DNA of 38,366 bases from Pusillimonas minor (lineage in GTDB: Bacteria > Pseudomonadota > Gammaproteobacteria > Burkholderiales > Burkholderiaceae_B), in NCBI RefSeq assembly GCF_014237865.1, contig NZ_JACJUU010000017.1, positions 1 through 38,366 on the forward strand, given 5' to 3'. The notes under the pieces are model-generated. The model was not told the DNA's origin. It worked only from the letters and a program-made list of their open reading frames with translations, and did no database searches. Positions 9,601 through 17,861 of this stretch are shown here, one piece after another (the first letter of the stretch is position 1; each line of letters opens with the position of its first letter). The translations under genes were made by a program, and so were the position numbers.

Positions 9601-10007
9601 CTTTCTACAAAGCTCAGGCCGACCTCATCAGGAAACAATTAGGCAACATCGCGGACGACGACAAGAAATTGCGCGTCGGCACGGTGGACTCCTTCCAAGG
9701 TATGGAATTCGATGTTGTATTCCTATCCATGGTGAGAACCATGCCAAGTAGGGAGAGTATTGAAGCCTGTAAGAGGAGAGTGATTAGCAAAGGCGAGAGT
9801 TGGACAGATACAAAAGAAGCTCAGTTTTGTTTCGGCCATCTCTGCCTCTACAACCGCCTGAACGTTTCCATGAGCCGCCAAAAGAAATTGCTGGTAGTCG
9901 TCGGCGATGCGGGCGCGTTACAAAACCAACTCGCGGAAGACTTTGTCCCTGGATTAGTGGATTTTCTTCAACTCTGTCGGCGTAAGGGAGTGGTGCTGCC
10001 ATGCTGA
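6651..10007 (+). CDS. Superfamily 1 (UPF1-like) helicase
   Basis: 1118 residues, ATG overlapping the kinase stop, with a purine-rich GAGGGGGG just upstream. The C-terminal half carries SF1 motifs in order: motif I GPPGTGKT (468-475), motif II DEAA (803-806), motif III GDHRQLP, motif V TVDSFQGMEFD and motif VI NVSMSRQKK. Between motifs I and II is an insertion of about 330 residues rich in charged helices. The first roughly 430 residues match no family I can name and may bind nucleic acid or partners. DEAA/SFQGME place it with the UPF1/Dna2-like AAA_11-AAA_12 helicases. It would unwind or translocate on nucleic acid in concert with the FtsK-like and McrB-like ATPases. Confidence 0.9.
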   Translation: MNFQDIPACILSIRVKPTTKTPALQEQPVFAVEARLSRTDEFEIRLKDSVVFVRPVVTADIRLLNAELASGRSLLAQLASPAADGSIELQVAFFTGDSLEMGDVEIGVDEYVENGLAKMRLGEKGKRPYEVLGQICCFQQGENAYFFLTAGPAIDKELKLDADEAPREVRAEPTSKNSFGITGNGIRFVVTEKAMPGGNSIFIASRLKAQRNDPDRALRLAKGRLRFVDWTQAGQVQILAKAQMTALTQDDGSYLKKWDEFGDMEGELLLKQAREVGSLQFEGMSQRRDGTVTVLISQASDSSWIALEKGAVPEVELVDELPDYLKTENFSFKDFAGGIEQSDELKRREERNYFNVVGFDKETRVLTLKTETLPRDSGTLILSLAGETAQIKRRMAARQAILEGRAANPQLGLLIEEQGQIARTREPQKTPPLTAFVRKKVFRNDPTVMQEKAIEVALNTPDIALIQGPPGTGKTTVIAAILERLNEIADKRGTRIKGQILLTGFQHDAVENMIERLSLNGIPVPKFGKRSGAADDDYSAFERNLEDWCSKLATELRERNPRIAEVEQEREIKNLFLQYVQAPSRPLAGSLARKIASLGVAVLGEGGMRRAENLAKNLTRDEKLNEDSSQWLNAARRLRVQSESFSDDGPERSVDALEDLRDVLEENERELLDAASLWRSEDGPPSFLADLAALKMKLLFRFSSPPVFRVEKQNDEVIALAEFAILRIMTAGHSAKNKKSAALAEFLAELEGNPYGMMDALSDYSFAFAATCQQSVNRRMQAQKGMTGSDVNKSMEYEYVIVDEAARVSPRDLMVAMAQGKRIILVGDHRQLPHIIDEEVARQMEEGEGGQDENDWLKKSIFQYLFSTRLKTLEEYDGITRRVTLDKQYRMHPLLGSFISRNFYERFDPTEHFGSGRPVSDFAHALSSTNGKPAVWLDVPAQIGRHQKDGTSWTRPAEATVIVRKLNEWMSSDAGKGLSFGVISFYKAQADLIRKQLGNIADDDKKLRVGTVDSFQGMEFDVVFLSMVRTMPSRESIEACKRRVISKGESWTDTKEAQFCFGHLCLYNRLNVSMSRQKKLLVVVGDAGALQNQLAEDFVPGLVDFLQLCRRKGVVLPC

Positions 10008-11956
10008 AGCTTCTGGACTACGGCAAGCCCAATCCCTTCAGCGGCATCATCGGCAGGCCGCGCAGTCTCGCCTGGCCAGTGCATGCGTATCGCGTGACCT
10101 TGCCCAAGGTCTCCAACGATGGCGATGGCTTGAATGCATTTGAGCGAGTCATCCTTAAATTGCTTGATGTTTTCGGGATACTGCATGCCGATGAGCTGGC
10201 GGATGAAACCCGCATTCCGCTGGATTTGGTCAAGGGCGTTCTTTTGCGCTTGCAGGACAAAGGGTTTATTGACGAATACAACGCCATCATCAGACAAGAG
10301 CGAAATGAGGGCTTAAACGAGGAAGGCAATCCCCCGGTGTTCGTGACCGCACTTTTGTTCCGTGAACTTGTTAGCGGGAAAATTTTGCCATTTCTGCATC
10401 AACTGGACGATGCGAATCCCTTGCAGAAAAAGGAAGGCGAGGAGAAAGATTTTCGGACGATCCGTTGGGATTCTTCTCACAAAAGAAATGCCCCAACACA
10501 ACGTGATGTCATCAACACATTGCGGGCCATGAAGAAACGCGCGGCAGTATTGGGCATGGAATACAAAATGCCCCCTGTCCAGCAGATCACGATAATCGCC
10601 GAACCCGAGTTTTATCACCTCGATTGTCCCATTGCCATTCAGAAAAGCGACAGCGAGTTCCGCATCGCCGATCCGTTTGGAAACGGATTTTCTCTGATCC
10701 TTGAAAAATCCTTTGAGCAGATGCTGGAGCTAGAGGATAACCTGGCTGGCTGGCTGCTCACTTGGAAGCAACAGCTGAGTACTTCCGGCCCCGGAAAACA
10801 GGACACAAGACAAAAAGAACCATTCGAGACGGAGGCCAACTGGCAACGTTACCCGAAACTTATTGCCAGTTTAAAACCTGCTAGTAACGCACAATTTCGA
10901 ACACTTGCCAAAATTTATGCGTCCATAGAATGGGCGCTGTTTTACGCCTGTTGCGTTCGCCCATTCAAGGACGTTATCGCAACACTAAAATACACCGAAC
11001 AGAGCCAACACGCCGCATTGCTGGAGCAATCGGCGCAGGCTATCGGGCTTGAGCAGCCATCGCAAGGTTTTAGGCCGATTCGTGAAGGCAAACTGCGGGA
11101 ATTTGAAAATGGTGGCGCTTATCAAGAAACGGTTCTCGCCATTGCCATCCTTCAAGCGCGCAATGACGAAGGGCACCCTTTACGGCGTCTTGCTGCCACG
11201 CAACCAGATCTCATTAACCGTCTTATTGCCATCAGCGCCAAGCGCAATGAAAAAGCGCATGGCAAGGGAGGTGCGGATGCACCTCAGCACGAACTGACTG
11301 ATGAGCCATTCCTTCGCGAAGTCGTTCACACTCTTGTCCGGGACATCGTGTTCGTCGACACGCCAACTTTCATTTCGGATAAGGATGCGCAAGTTGATGA
11401 ACTGCTGGATGCTCGCGCCAGTATCCAGGCCGAGTTCGGCTTCAAGCTGTTCAATCGCCTTAGCATGCACCTGCAAGATCGTTTGATTCATGCAGAGCGT
11501 TTCTTCCTATCGTGCCATGACGGTGATGATGCTGCGACCTATGTCGGCGACCTTTATGCCGCAGCCCAAGCGTCATTTGAGAAACTATTGGCAGACAGGC
11601 TACCGCCCGATGTCAGCGACCCCCAGCTTATCTGCATGGCTGAAAGCAAGGCTGTTTCGGCCAACCTCTGTGAGGTTTTGCCCGAAAGTTTGCAAACCGT
11701 CAAAACACTGACAGTACGTCAAACGCTGCAGGGCGGCAGTCAATCCTTGGGCGCTTGCGTCATTGCACTGCTGTTAGTTTCTGACGAGGATGCCCTTGCC
11801 ACAATTTATGACATGCAGCCGACATTCGTAGACGATTTGGCAAACCTCATTATTCAGCGCGGCCATGGGAACGAGCCGCAGCCTTTGCCCAAGGCTGAGA
11901 TTGCGAAACTCCGTAAAGCTGCCCTATCAACTATCAAAACTCTTTTAGAGCAATGA
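10001..11956 (+). CDS. Unrecognised 651-residue protein with a winged-helix-like segment
   Basis: Starts at ATG 10001, seven bases inside the helicase gene, and its stop overlaps the next ATG. I do not recognise the family. Residues about 45-95 (FERVILKLLDVFGILHADELADETRIPLDLVKGVLLRLQDKGFIDEY) read as a winged helix-turn-helix, with helices spaced as in DNA-binding domains and a GFI turn before the wing. The rest is mixed alpha/beta with a region rich in His, Arg and Asn at about 400-430 (RNEKAHGKGG) and long helical stretches. No membrane segment or catalytic motif is evident. Position between the helicase and the McrB-like ATPase suggests a DNA-binding or bridging subunit, an inference only. 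Confidence 0.75.
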   Translation: MLKLLDYGKPNPFSGIIGRPRSLAWPVHAYRVTLPKVSNDGDGLNAFERVILKLLDVFGILHADELADETRIPLDLVKGVLLRLQDKGFIDEYNAIIRQERNEGLNEEGNPPVFVTALLFRELVSGKILPFLHQLDDANPLQKKEGEEKDFRTIRWDSSHKRNAPTQRDVINTLRAMKKRAAVLGMEYKMPPVQQITIIAEPEFYHLDCPIAIQKSDSEFRIADPFGNGFSLILEKSFEQMLELEDNLAGWLLTWKQQLSTSGPGKQDTRQKEPFETEANWQRYPKLIASLKPASNAQFRTLAKIYASIEWALFYACCVRPFKDVIATLKYTEQSQHAALLEQSAQAIGLEQPSQGFRPIREGKLREFENGGAYQETVLAIAILQARNDEGHPLRRLAATQPDLINRLIAISAKRNEKAHGKGGADAPQHELTDEPFLREVVHTLVRDIVFVDTPTFISDKDAQVDELLDARASIQAEFGFKLFNRLSMHLQDRLIHAERFFLSCHDGDDAATYVGDLYAAAQASFEKLLADRLPPDVSDPQLICMAESKAVSANLCEVLPESLQTVKTLTVRQTLQGGSQSLGACVIALLLVSDEDALATIYDMQPTFVDDLANLIIQRGHGNEPQPLPKAEIAKLRKAALSTIKTLLEQ

Positions 11957-14445
11957 CAATGAACAACCCCGATAAATCAGAAAAAGAAGCCGATCTCATA
12001 AAACGAGAGACCAGTGTAGCTCTGCGAGAAAAGCAGGTTCAGGCTGATCGTCAGGCGATTGAAGCAGAGAAAGCGAAGCTGACTGAACGAGAGAAAGCCA
12101 TCATCATCGCAGAGCAAAAGCGTGACGCTGGCTTTGCTGATGAACGTTCAGCTTTAAATAATGAGTTGCGCGACAAACGCAATCAGTTAGATGCGGAAAT
12201 ATCAAACATCAGAGCAAAGAAGCTCCTCGAGCTTGACGATGAAGTTGCAAAACTAAAGTCCACGCGGCTGGATGAGATTTCCAATGCTGAGAATATGGAG
12301 CGTGAACGTATTCGCGCGGAAATCGTCAAGGAGCGCAACGCCTGGGCTACTCAGCAGAACGATGATCGCAAGAAGTTGAATGCAGAGCGCACTGAACTTG
12401 AGAAACAAAAGGGTGCGCTATCTGCCTTGCAGAGCGAGGTTGAAGGTCGAAAGGTAGAACTCGAAAGCGCAGAGAGGATGATCGAGCGTAAAGAGCAACG
12501 ACTGGGGCAGCAATGGCAGAGGCGCAATGAGCAACTGCAGGATGAAGTAGAGGAGCAAATCAGGGAGCGACGCAAGTCACTGGAGGCTACGGAAGCCAAC
12601 TTTAGGGCGGAAAATGCTCGACTGCGTGAAGCCCTGAATATTCAGACCGGGCTTGTCAGTGCGTTTGAGCAATTGAAACAGCAACTCGGCGGAAAAGACC
12701 CCGCCGAGATCCTGCGTGCACTGAACAGTCAAACTGACGAACTTAAACGTCTGCGTGAAGAGCTTGCCACCCGGCCCACTGAGGAAATGCGCGAACGATA
12801 CCAGGCGCTTGAATCGGATGCTAGAAACCAGAGGGCTCGGGCAGACGAATTGGAGCGACAGATTATCAGCAACGAGGCGGCAATCGCCGAAATTGGCGAC
12901 CTCCGCCGCCAGAACTCCGTGCTCAATGCCGAGAATAAGTCTTTGGCGCAAAGAGCATCCATCTTTGAGGGGGCGGCCAACGAAGCACAAGCCGAACTCA
13001 ACCGTTTGCGTGCAGCCTATGAACGCCCCGCTGAAGTGGAAGCCCGTTACAAAGAAATTGAGATGCCGCACATCAGTGTTGATAAAGCCAAGCAGCCGGT
13101 GCAACACGAGATTGACGAAATAACTTGGCTCACTGGTATTGGCAATGCCTGTGACACATACGGGCTGCACTTCAATCCGCGCATTTTAAAAGCTTTTCAT
13201 ACAGCGCTCAAAACAGCTGAATGGTCGCCGCTCACTGTCCTAGCGGGGGTTTCCGGAACCGGAAAATCTGAACTACCACGCCTTTACTCGCACTTTGGTG
13301 GCATTTATTTTGAGCCGCTTTCCGTTCAGCCGAACTGGGATTCACAAGAATCCATGCTGGGTTTCTTCAATTCCATAGACAACAAATTCGACGCCCAACC
13401 AGTGCTTCGCCTCCTAGCGCAAAGCCAGAAGCCGTGGAGCAATGACTATCCTGGGTTGCAAGATGCAGTTTGTCTTGTTCTGCTTGATGAGATGAATCTT
13501 GCCCACCCGGAACTCTATTTCGCCGAGTTTCTGAGCAAACTCGAACTGCGGCGCGGCAGAAAGGGCAGCGATGTCCCGTTCATACCGGTGAAGATCGGTG
13601 CGGGCATGAAGCCCTACGAACTTTCGCTCGGTCGCAATGTACTCTGGACAGGAACGATGAACCAAGACGAAACCACCAAGTCACTTTCGGACAAGGTGCT
13701 TGACCGTTCCATCATCATCAACTTCCCGCGCCCGACCGAACTCAAGCGCCGTTTGAAACTCACGCCCTTGGATGAAAGGAATCGCGGTCCGGCATTGCAC
13801 AAGGCATCGTGGCAAAGCTGGTTGGTACAAGGAAGCATTTTCCCTGAGGAAGTCGTCAAGCCTTTCAAGGTGTTCATCGAAAACATGAACGCCGCGCTGG
13901 CGATTTCCGGTCGTGCCCTCGGCCACCGCATCTGGCAGTCAATTGAATATTACATGGCGAACTATCCGGACGTGCGGGCGGCGCTAGCCGAAAAAGATGA
14001 ACTCTCGACCCACAAGGCAATGCACATTGCCTTCGAGGATCAACTTGTGCAGAAGGTCATGCCAAAACTGCGCGGCATAGACACACGAGGCAAGAGCAAG
14101 ACTGAATGTCTAGACAAAATCCGAGGGCAAATCGTCGCTGGCATCAACGGCAATTCGTTCAACCTTGCCGAAGACTTCGACCTTGCATGCGAACTCGGCT
14201 ACGGTCAGTTCATCTGGCAGTCGGCAAATTACCTTAACGTCAGCGTCACGGATGACAATGCCAGTCCCATCGCCACTCAAACCGACAACGACGGTGAAGA
14301 TCCACCCCCTCTTTTCCAGAAAGACGAAACAGACTCAGCGAAGCGCCGTAAGGCCTGGAACGCGAAAAAAGCAGAGCATCGAGATGAGCTTCGTAGAAAG
14401 CTAGAAGAGAATGCCAAGGCTGGAAGGATTCTCGATCAGCAATGA
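11953..14445 (+). CDS. Coiled-coil protein with C-terminal McrB-like AAA+ ATPase
   Basis: 830 residues, ATG overlapping the previous stop. Residues about 5-370 are almost continuous coiled coil, rich in Glu, Lys, Arg and Gln. The C-terminal AAA+ domain has Walker A GVSGTGKS (432-439), Walker B LVLLDEMNLA (D512-E513), sensor-like WTGTMNQDETT and an arginine-rich VLDRSIIINFPRP motif. These are typical of McrB/MoxR-type ATPases, which use NTP hydrolysis to drive a partner nuclease in type IV restriction. Here the long coiled coil replaces the N-terminal DNA-binding domain of McrB. The next gene encodes the expected DUF2357/McrC-position partner, and the two overlap by ATGA. ATPase class is firm; substrate unknown. 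Confidence 0.88.
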   Translation: MTMNNPDKSEKEADLIKRETSVALREKQVQADRQAIEAEKAKLTEREKAIIIAEQKRDAGFADERSALNNELRDKRNQLDAEISNIRAKKLLELDDEVAKLKSTRLDEISNAENMERERIRAEIVKERNAWATQQNDDRKKLNAERTELEKQKGALSALQSEVEGRKVELESAERMIERKEQRLGQQWQRRNEQLQDEVEEQIRERRKSLEATEANFRAENARLREALNIQTGLVSAFEQLKQQLGGKDPAEILRALNSQTDELKRLREELATRPTEEMRERYQALESDARNQRARADELERQIISNEAAIAEIGDLRRQNSVLNAENKSLAQRASIFEGAANEAQAELNRLRAAYERPAEVEARYKEIEMPHISVDKAKQPVQHEIDEITWLTGIGNACDTYGLHFNPRILKAFHTALKTAEWSPLTVLAGVSGTGKSELPRLYSHFGGIYFEPLSVQPNWDSQESMLGFFNSIDNKFDAQPVLRLLAQSQKPWSNDYPGLQDAVCLVLLDEMNLAHPELYFAEFLSKLELRRGRKGSDVPFIPVKIGAGMKPYELSLGRNVLWTGTMNQDETTKSLSDKVLDRSIIINFPRPTELKRRLKLTPLDERNRGPALHKASWQSWLVQGSIFPEEVVKPFKVFIENMNAALAISGRALGHRIWQSIEYYMANYPDVRAALAEKDELSTHKAMHIAFEDQLVQKVMPKLRGIDTRGKSKTECLDKIRGQIVAGINGNSFNLAEDFDLACELGYGQFIWQSANYLNVSVTDDNASPIATQTDNDGEDPPPLFQKDETDSAKRRKAWNAKKAEHRDELRRKLEENAKAGRILDQQ

Positions 14446-17400
14446 CAATCACCCTACAAAAAATCTACATCGACTATCACGCCAAAGAGAAATACGCCCG
14501 CACACTGCTTGGGCAACTTGACTGGTTTTGTCGTATTGCAGATTTCGATCCGAAAACTGGTTTGGCATTGCCACAAGCACTGACCAGTTTTCTCGCAAAA
14601 GTCACACAACCGGCAAATGACTTTGTGGTTCTTGATAGGCTTTGGCGTGTCACTGAGCACAGCCGCGCCTCTGTCGAACGGCTATTTCGCTCGCTCAACG
14701 AAAGTCCACGCCGTGAGCAAGCATTGTTGGCAGTTCACTCTGTGCGCGAACTCGATGCAAACAGCTTCATCAAACTCAGCAATCGACCAGGGCGCACCAT
14801 TCGGGAAAAGCTTGCCGGTAAGCCGTATATGCAGGCCGTGCGTCGTTTTCAGTCTATCGATTTGCCGGAAAATCGTCTGCTGAAGGCATTTGTACGCCAC
14901 CTTGCGGAACTGCTCGAATTGCGCCGAGACTGTCTCGGCCACGAAGACGAACTGCTGCAAAAGATTCAATCGTGGCTGCGTTCCGACGAGGCGCAGGCCA
15001 TTGGCAAGTGGGACAACCTACCGCCCAACAACACGCTGCTAGCGCACCGCGACTACCGTCACGTGTGGGATGCATGGCGCTGGCTGCAAACCCTCGATGA
15101 GGACATCACCAGCGACCTTTCTCAACTGGATGCCCGCGAGAAAATCATGCGCCTTTGGCAGCAATGCGCGCAAATGTGGTCTGAGGGCAAGCATCTCATT
15201 GTGGAGATGCCGTTGCTATTCGACTACGAGAAGTTCGAGATTCTTCCGTGGACTTCCAAGCCACCTTTGTTCAAGGAAGTGAAGCAGAAGATGCACCGCC
15301 ATGTGCATCAAAGCACGAGCACCGAACCAATTTGCATTGATCTCACCGTCTTGCACCCCCGTTATGCCAGCGGTGACAGAAAAGGAGCGCAGTCACTGGC
15401 GGATGCCTTTCTTTGGCAGAGGTGGCGACGCGAAGATGAAGCCGTTGGCATTGAACTCTTTGGTTCCGATGCCGCTTGGCTGCATCCCGATGCGACTACC
15501 ATTTCTGCGACAGACCTGTTTTTCGCCAAAGACAACACCACTGAGCTTTTTGACCACGCCGCCCACGTTTTTACTATTCGGCTGAGCGAGGCGTTCAAGA
15601 ACGATACGCTCATCTGGCTTGCACCAGACTTTCTCAACGACTTCGAGCTTGAAGTCATCCGTCGCAACCTCAACGCGCGGTTCCTTGATGCCGAGCCGCT
15701 GCCACGAAGCGTGGCGGCCGTGTTCGCTCAAGCTGACCCGGCCAAAATCACTGGCGAGGGTTACTCCATCGTCGTCGTTGACTCCATTGGCGGGAAGACA
15801 ACCGCCACCAAAGTCGTCGCCAAGTTCGACAAAGACCTCGCGAAACGCCTTCCCATCACCAAGGGCTTTTATTGGGAGCGCTGCCCGCCGGTCGTCATCC
15901 CAGGTGGGGAAACAGAAATACCTATAGGCAGCGGCTACGATATCGCCACGCTGGATGCCAAAGAGCAGTGGCGCGATGCAACTCGCCCGACAAGGCCTCC
16001 ATTCATTGAAGCGGCACACCTGAAGCGTGTTCCGGACATCGGGAATTTCGCGTTCTGTATCAATTTGACGGAAAGCCCCGTTATGGGCGGCATCCATCTT
16101 CATGCCTTGCAACAACAGGTGGCCGACATTCCACTTTGGCGCGACCAGATTCCTGAGCTTTCAATCAAGGTGATGAAGGATGGCCGTCAGCAACGATTCC
16201 ATCTGGTCTCGCGCGGTACGACTGTCAAACCCTCTCGCGGCAAACCCATAAGCATCCCTGTGGAAGAGGCCTTCACGCTGCCGGACGGCAAGCTGCATTA
16301 CTCGTTTCCACTTTACATTGGCGACAACGCCAATGATCTTGGTTTCTCCGCCCGTCTCGATTCCCCCGCCTTCCCGTTGAAAAAAATGGCCGAATGCGAG
16401 TTGAACCTAACCTTTGAATACGGCGCGGATGATCCCTATAAGCTCGTCTTCACACCGCGCGACAAATCTTTCCCGCCCATCCGCGCTACTTGGCGGCGTA
16501 CGGAAGAAATCATCATCACCGATGCCCCCGCGCCGGAATACCCTCATCCGATGACTTGGACAGAGTTGCGGCTTGTCCCAAAACCGGATGGCAATGAAGC
16601 CTCCGACTTGCTGGACTGGGTGCAGAATGCGATTGCGCAGCTTGATCGAGATTTTTATATCCGCCCAAAACCAAGAACAACTGGCGTGATAGGCCAAAAG
16701 TGGCTGACTGACAAAAAGGGGGGGCACTTCACCTTTGCCATCTGCAACACCACCAATAAATCGGTCTTCATCCATCAGAATAGTTTTTCTCGTGAAGCCA
16801 ACTACTCTGACTTCTCAGAGGGCCAAAGCATTTCATTCGAGCTTCAAGAACGGGATAGGAAATACTCTGGCTGGAAAGTGGCTGGGCCGAGATACAAAGA
16901 TGAAGTGCATCTGAAAAACTTTGACGAAGAATCAGCAAGAAATCTGGTTGCTAGCATACGCAAGAAGCTTTACTTTCCCGTGATTCAAGTATGGAGGGAT
17001 GGTCGCTCTATTGGCGACCAGGAATGTCCGAAAGAGTTTTCTGCAGCGATGAAGGTCAATAGTGAATACCTCGTTGCCCTATTGAGAGAGCACGACATTC
17101 CTGAGCCGGTGCAAAATGAGATTCGGTTTCTGTTGGCCTGTATGCACAAAGACGCGCCGGACGAGTGCGCGCAGTGGATAGTCGGACAGGTTGAAAGTCA
17201 GAAAGTCCGTAATCCGCAAGCAGTTGGCTTCGCGCTTGGCGATGTCTCGGAACAATGGCAAAAAGTCCTGCTATCCAAGCTCGTTACGAATCCGACGAAC
17301 GATTCGCTTAGTGTTTTCGCCTATGCCATTTGGCGCGAACGCAGTTTTGTTGAACGATTTTCGCTGTCGGATTTGGCTGATATGTTGAGGGGTTTGACGG

Positions 17401-17771
17401 AACGCTTTGAAAAAATTAACTCCGCACCCATAGCTCAGGTGCGTGGGAGGGAGTGGTCACGCGCCACCACCGGAACATTGGAACTTCTACTCGGTCTGCT
17501 TCGCACCCGTGCATCGTTCAACCCCGAAATCAAGATGCTCCTTCAGCCGCATCAAAAAATTACCAAGGAACTGGCCAAGCAAGTCGAGCGCGTGACGGAG
17601 ATCGTAGCGCGATCCAACGTTAGCATCTTTTCCCGGGTGCAAATCAACATCGAGAAGCCAGAGGGCGACCGTACCCCCGACCTGCTCTACGCGCTACGCT
17701 TATATCTCACTGGCGACGATGGCGCGAACGCGATTCACATTTCCAGCGTCTCCGACAGTGATCACGACTGA
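14442..17771 (+). CDS. DUF2357-like / Hsp70-like / cold-shock-domain protein
   Basis: 1109 residues, last gene of the coupled operon. Residues about 1-230 (FQSIDLPENRLLKAF, HRDYRHVWDAW) resemble DUF2357, the domain that accompanies McrB-type ATPases. The usual PD-(D/E)XK nuclease is not visible after it. Instead, residues 390-451 read like the Hsp70 nucleotide-binding fold (LIWLAPDFLND...AEPLPRSVAAVFA, then VVVDSIGGKTTA with D447), and residues about 560-690 resemble an Hsp70 substrate-binding domain (LVSRGTTVKP at 588, then FPLYIGDN). Residues about 748-815 look like a cold-shock/OB domain (GVIGQKW..., VFIHQN at 775, EGQSISFEL). The C-terminal 290 residues are helical and unassigned. The Hsp70 match is by eye and moderate; the OB domain is clearer. 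It could be a chaperone-like substrate sensor driven by the McrB-like ATPase. Confidence 0.75.
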   Translation: MTITLQKIYIDYHAKEKYARTLLGQLDWFCRIADFDPKTGLALPQALTSFLAKVTQPANDFVVLDRLWRVTEHSRASVERLFRSLNESPRREQALLAVHSVRELDANSFIKLSNRPGRTIREKLAGKPYMQAVRRFQSIDLPENRLLKAFVRHLAELLELRRDCLGHEDELLQKIQSWLRSDEAQAIGKWDNLPPNNTLLAHRDYRHVWDAWRWLQTLDEDITSDLSQLDAREKIMRLWQQCAQMWSEGKHLIVEMPLLFDYEKFEILPWTSKPPLFKEVKQKMHRHVHQSTSTEPICIDLTVLHPRYASGDRKGAQSLADAFLWQRWRREDEAVGIELFGSDAAWLHPDATTISATDLFFAKDNTTELFDHAAHVFTIRLSEAFKNDTLIWLAPDFLNDFELEVIRRNLNARFLDAEPLPRSVAAVFAQADPAKITGEGYSIVVVDSIGGKTTATKVVAKFDKDLAKRLPITKGFYWERCPPVVIPGGETEIPIGSGYDIATLDAKEQWRDATRPTRPPFIEAAHLKRVPDIGNFAFCINLTESPVMGGIHLHALQQQVADIPLWRDQIPELSIKVMKDGRQQRFHLVSRGTTVKPSRGKPISIPVEEAFTLPDGKLHYSFPLYIGDNANDLGFSARLDSPAFPLKKMAECELNLTFEYGADDPYKLVFTPRDKSFPPIRATWRRTEEIIITDAPAPEYPHPMTWTELRLVPKPDGNEASDLLDWVQNAIAQLDRDFYIRPKPRTTGVIGQKWLTDKKGGHFTFAICNTTNKSVFIHQNSFSREANYSDFSEGQSISFELQERDRKYSGWKVAGPRYKDEVHLKNFDEESARNLVASIRKKLYFPVIQVWRDGRSIGDQECPKEFSAAMKVNSEYLVALLREHDIPEPVQNEIRFLLACMHKDAPDECAQWIVGQVESQKVRNPQAVGFALGDVSEQWQKVLLSKLVTNPTNDSLSVFAYAIWRERSFVERFSLSDLADMLRGLTERFEKINSAPIAQVRGREWSRATTGTLELLLGLLRTRASFNPEIKMLLQPHQKITKELAKQVERVTEIVARSNVSIFSRVQINIEKPEGDRTPDLLYALRLYLTGDDGANAIHISSVSDSDHD

Positions 17772-17844
17772 GCAAGAATGATTCATTTCAGCAACGCGCA
17801 TTCCGCTGCCGCGCAACGAGTCCCGGCAGCACTTTCGCGCCGAC
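17772..17844. other. Intergenic remnant between operon end and insertion sequence
   Basis: 73 bases with a weak GCTGCC/GGCAGC stem-loop and no T-run. Read leftward it continues without an early stop from the interrupted gene on the far side of the insertion sequence, so it may hold the lost 3' part of that gene. Confidence 0.4.
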
Positions 17845-17861
17845 GGGTAATCCCCCCATTT
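17845..17861 (+). repeat. Inverted repeat, left end of the IS3 element
   Basis: GGGTAATCCCCCCATTT pairs with the inward-reading sequence at 19025-19041, with identity over the first nine bases and two mismatches in the next five. It lies directly after the orfB stop, as expected for IS3 elements. Confidence 0.75.

Noticed and set aside
15393-16115. 240-codon leftward frame inside the 1109-residue gene
   Set aside because: Antisense shadow of a gene with recognisable domains; no start signal or motif.
1-17771. CRISPR type III locus suggested by the CARF protein
   Set aside because: No Cas10, other cas gene or regularly spaced repeats were seen anywhere in the window.
17783-17816. Terminator after the first operon
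   Set aside because: The GCTGCC/GGCAGC stem is only six pairs with a 14-base loop and no T-run.
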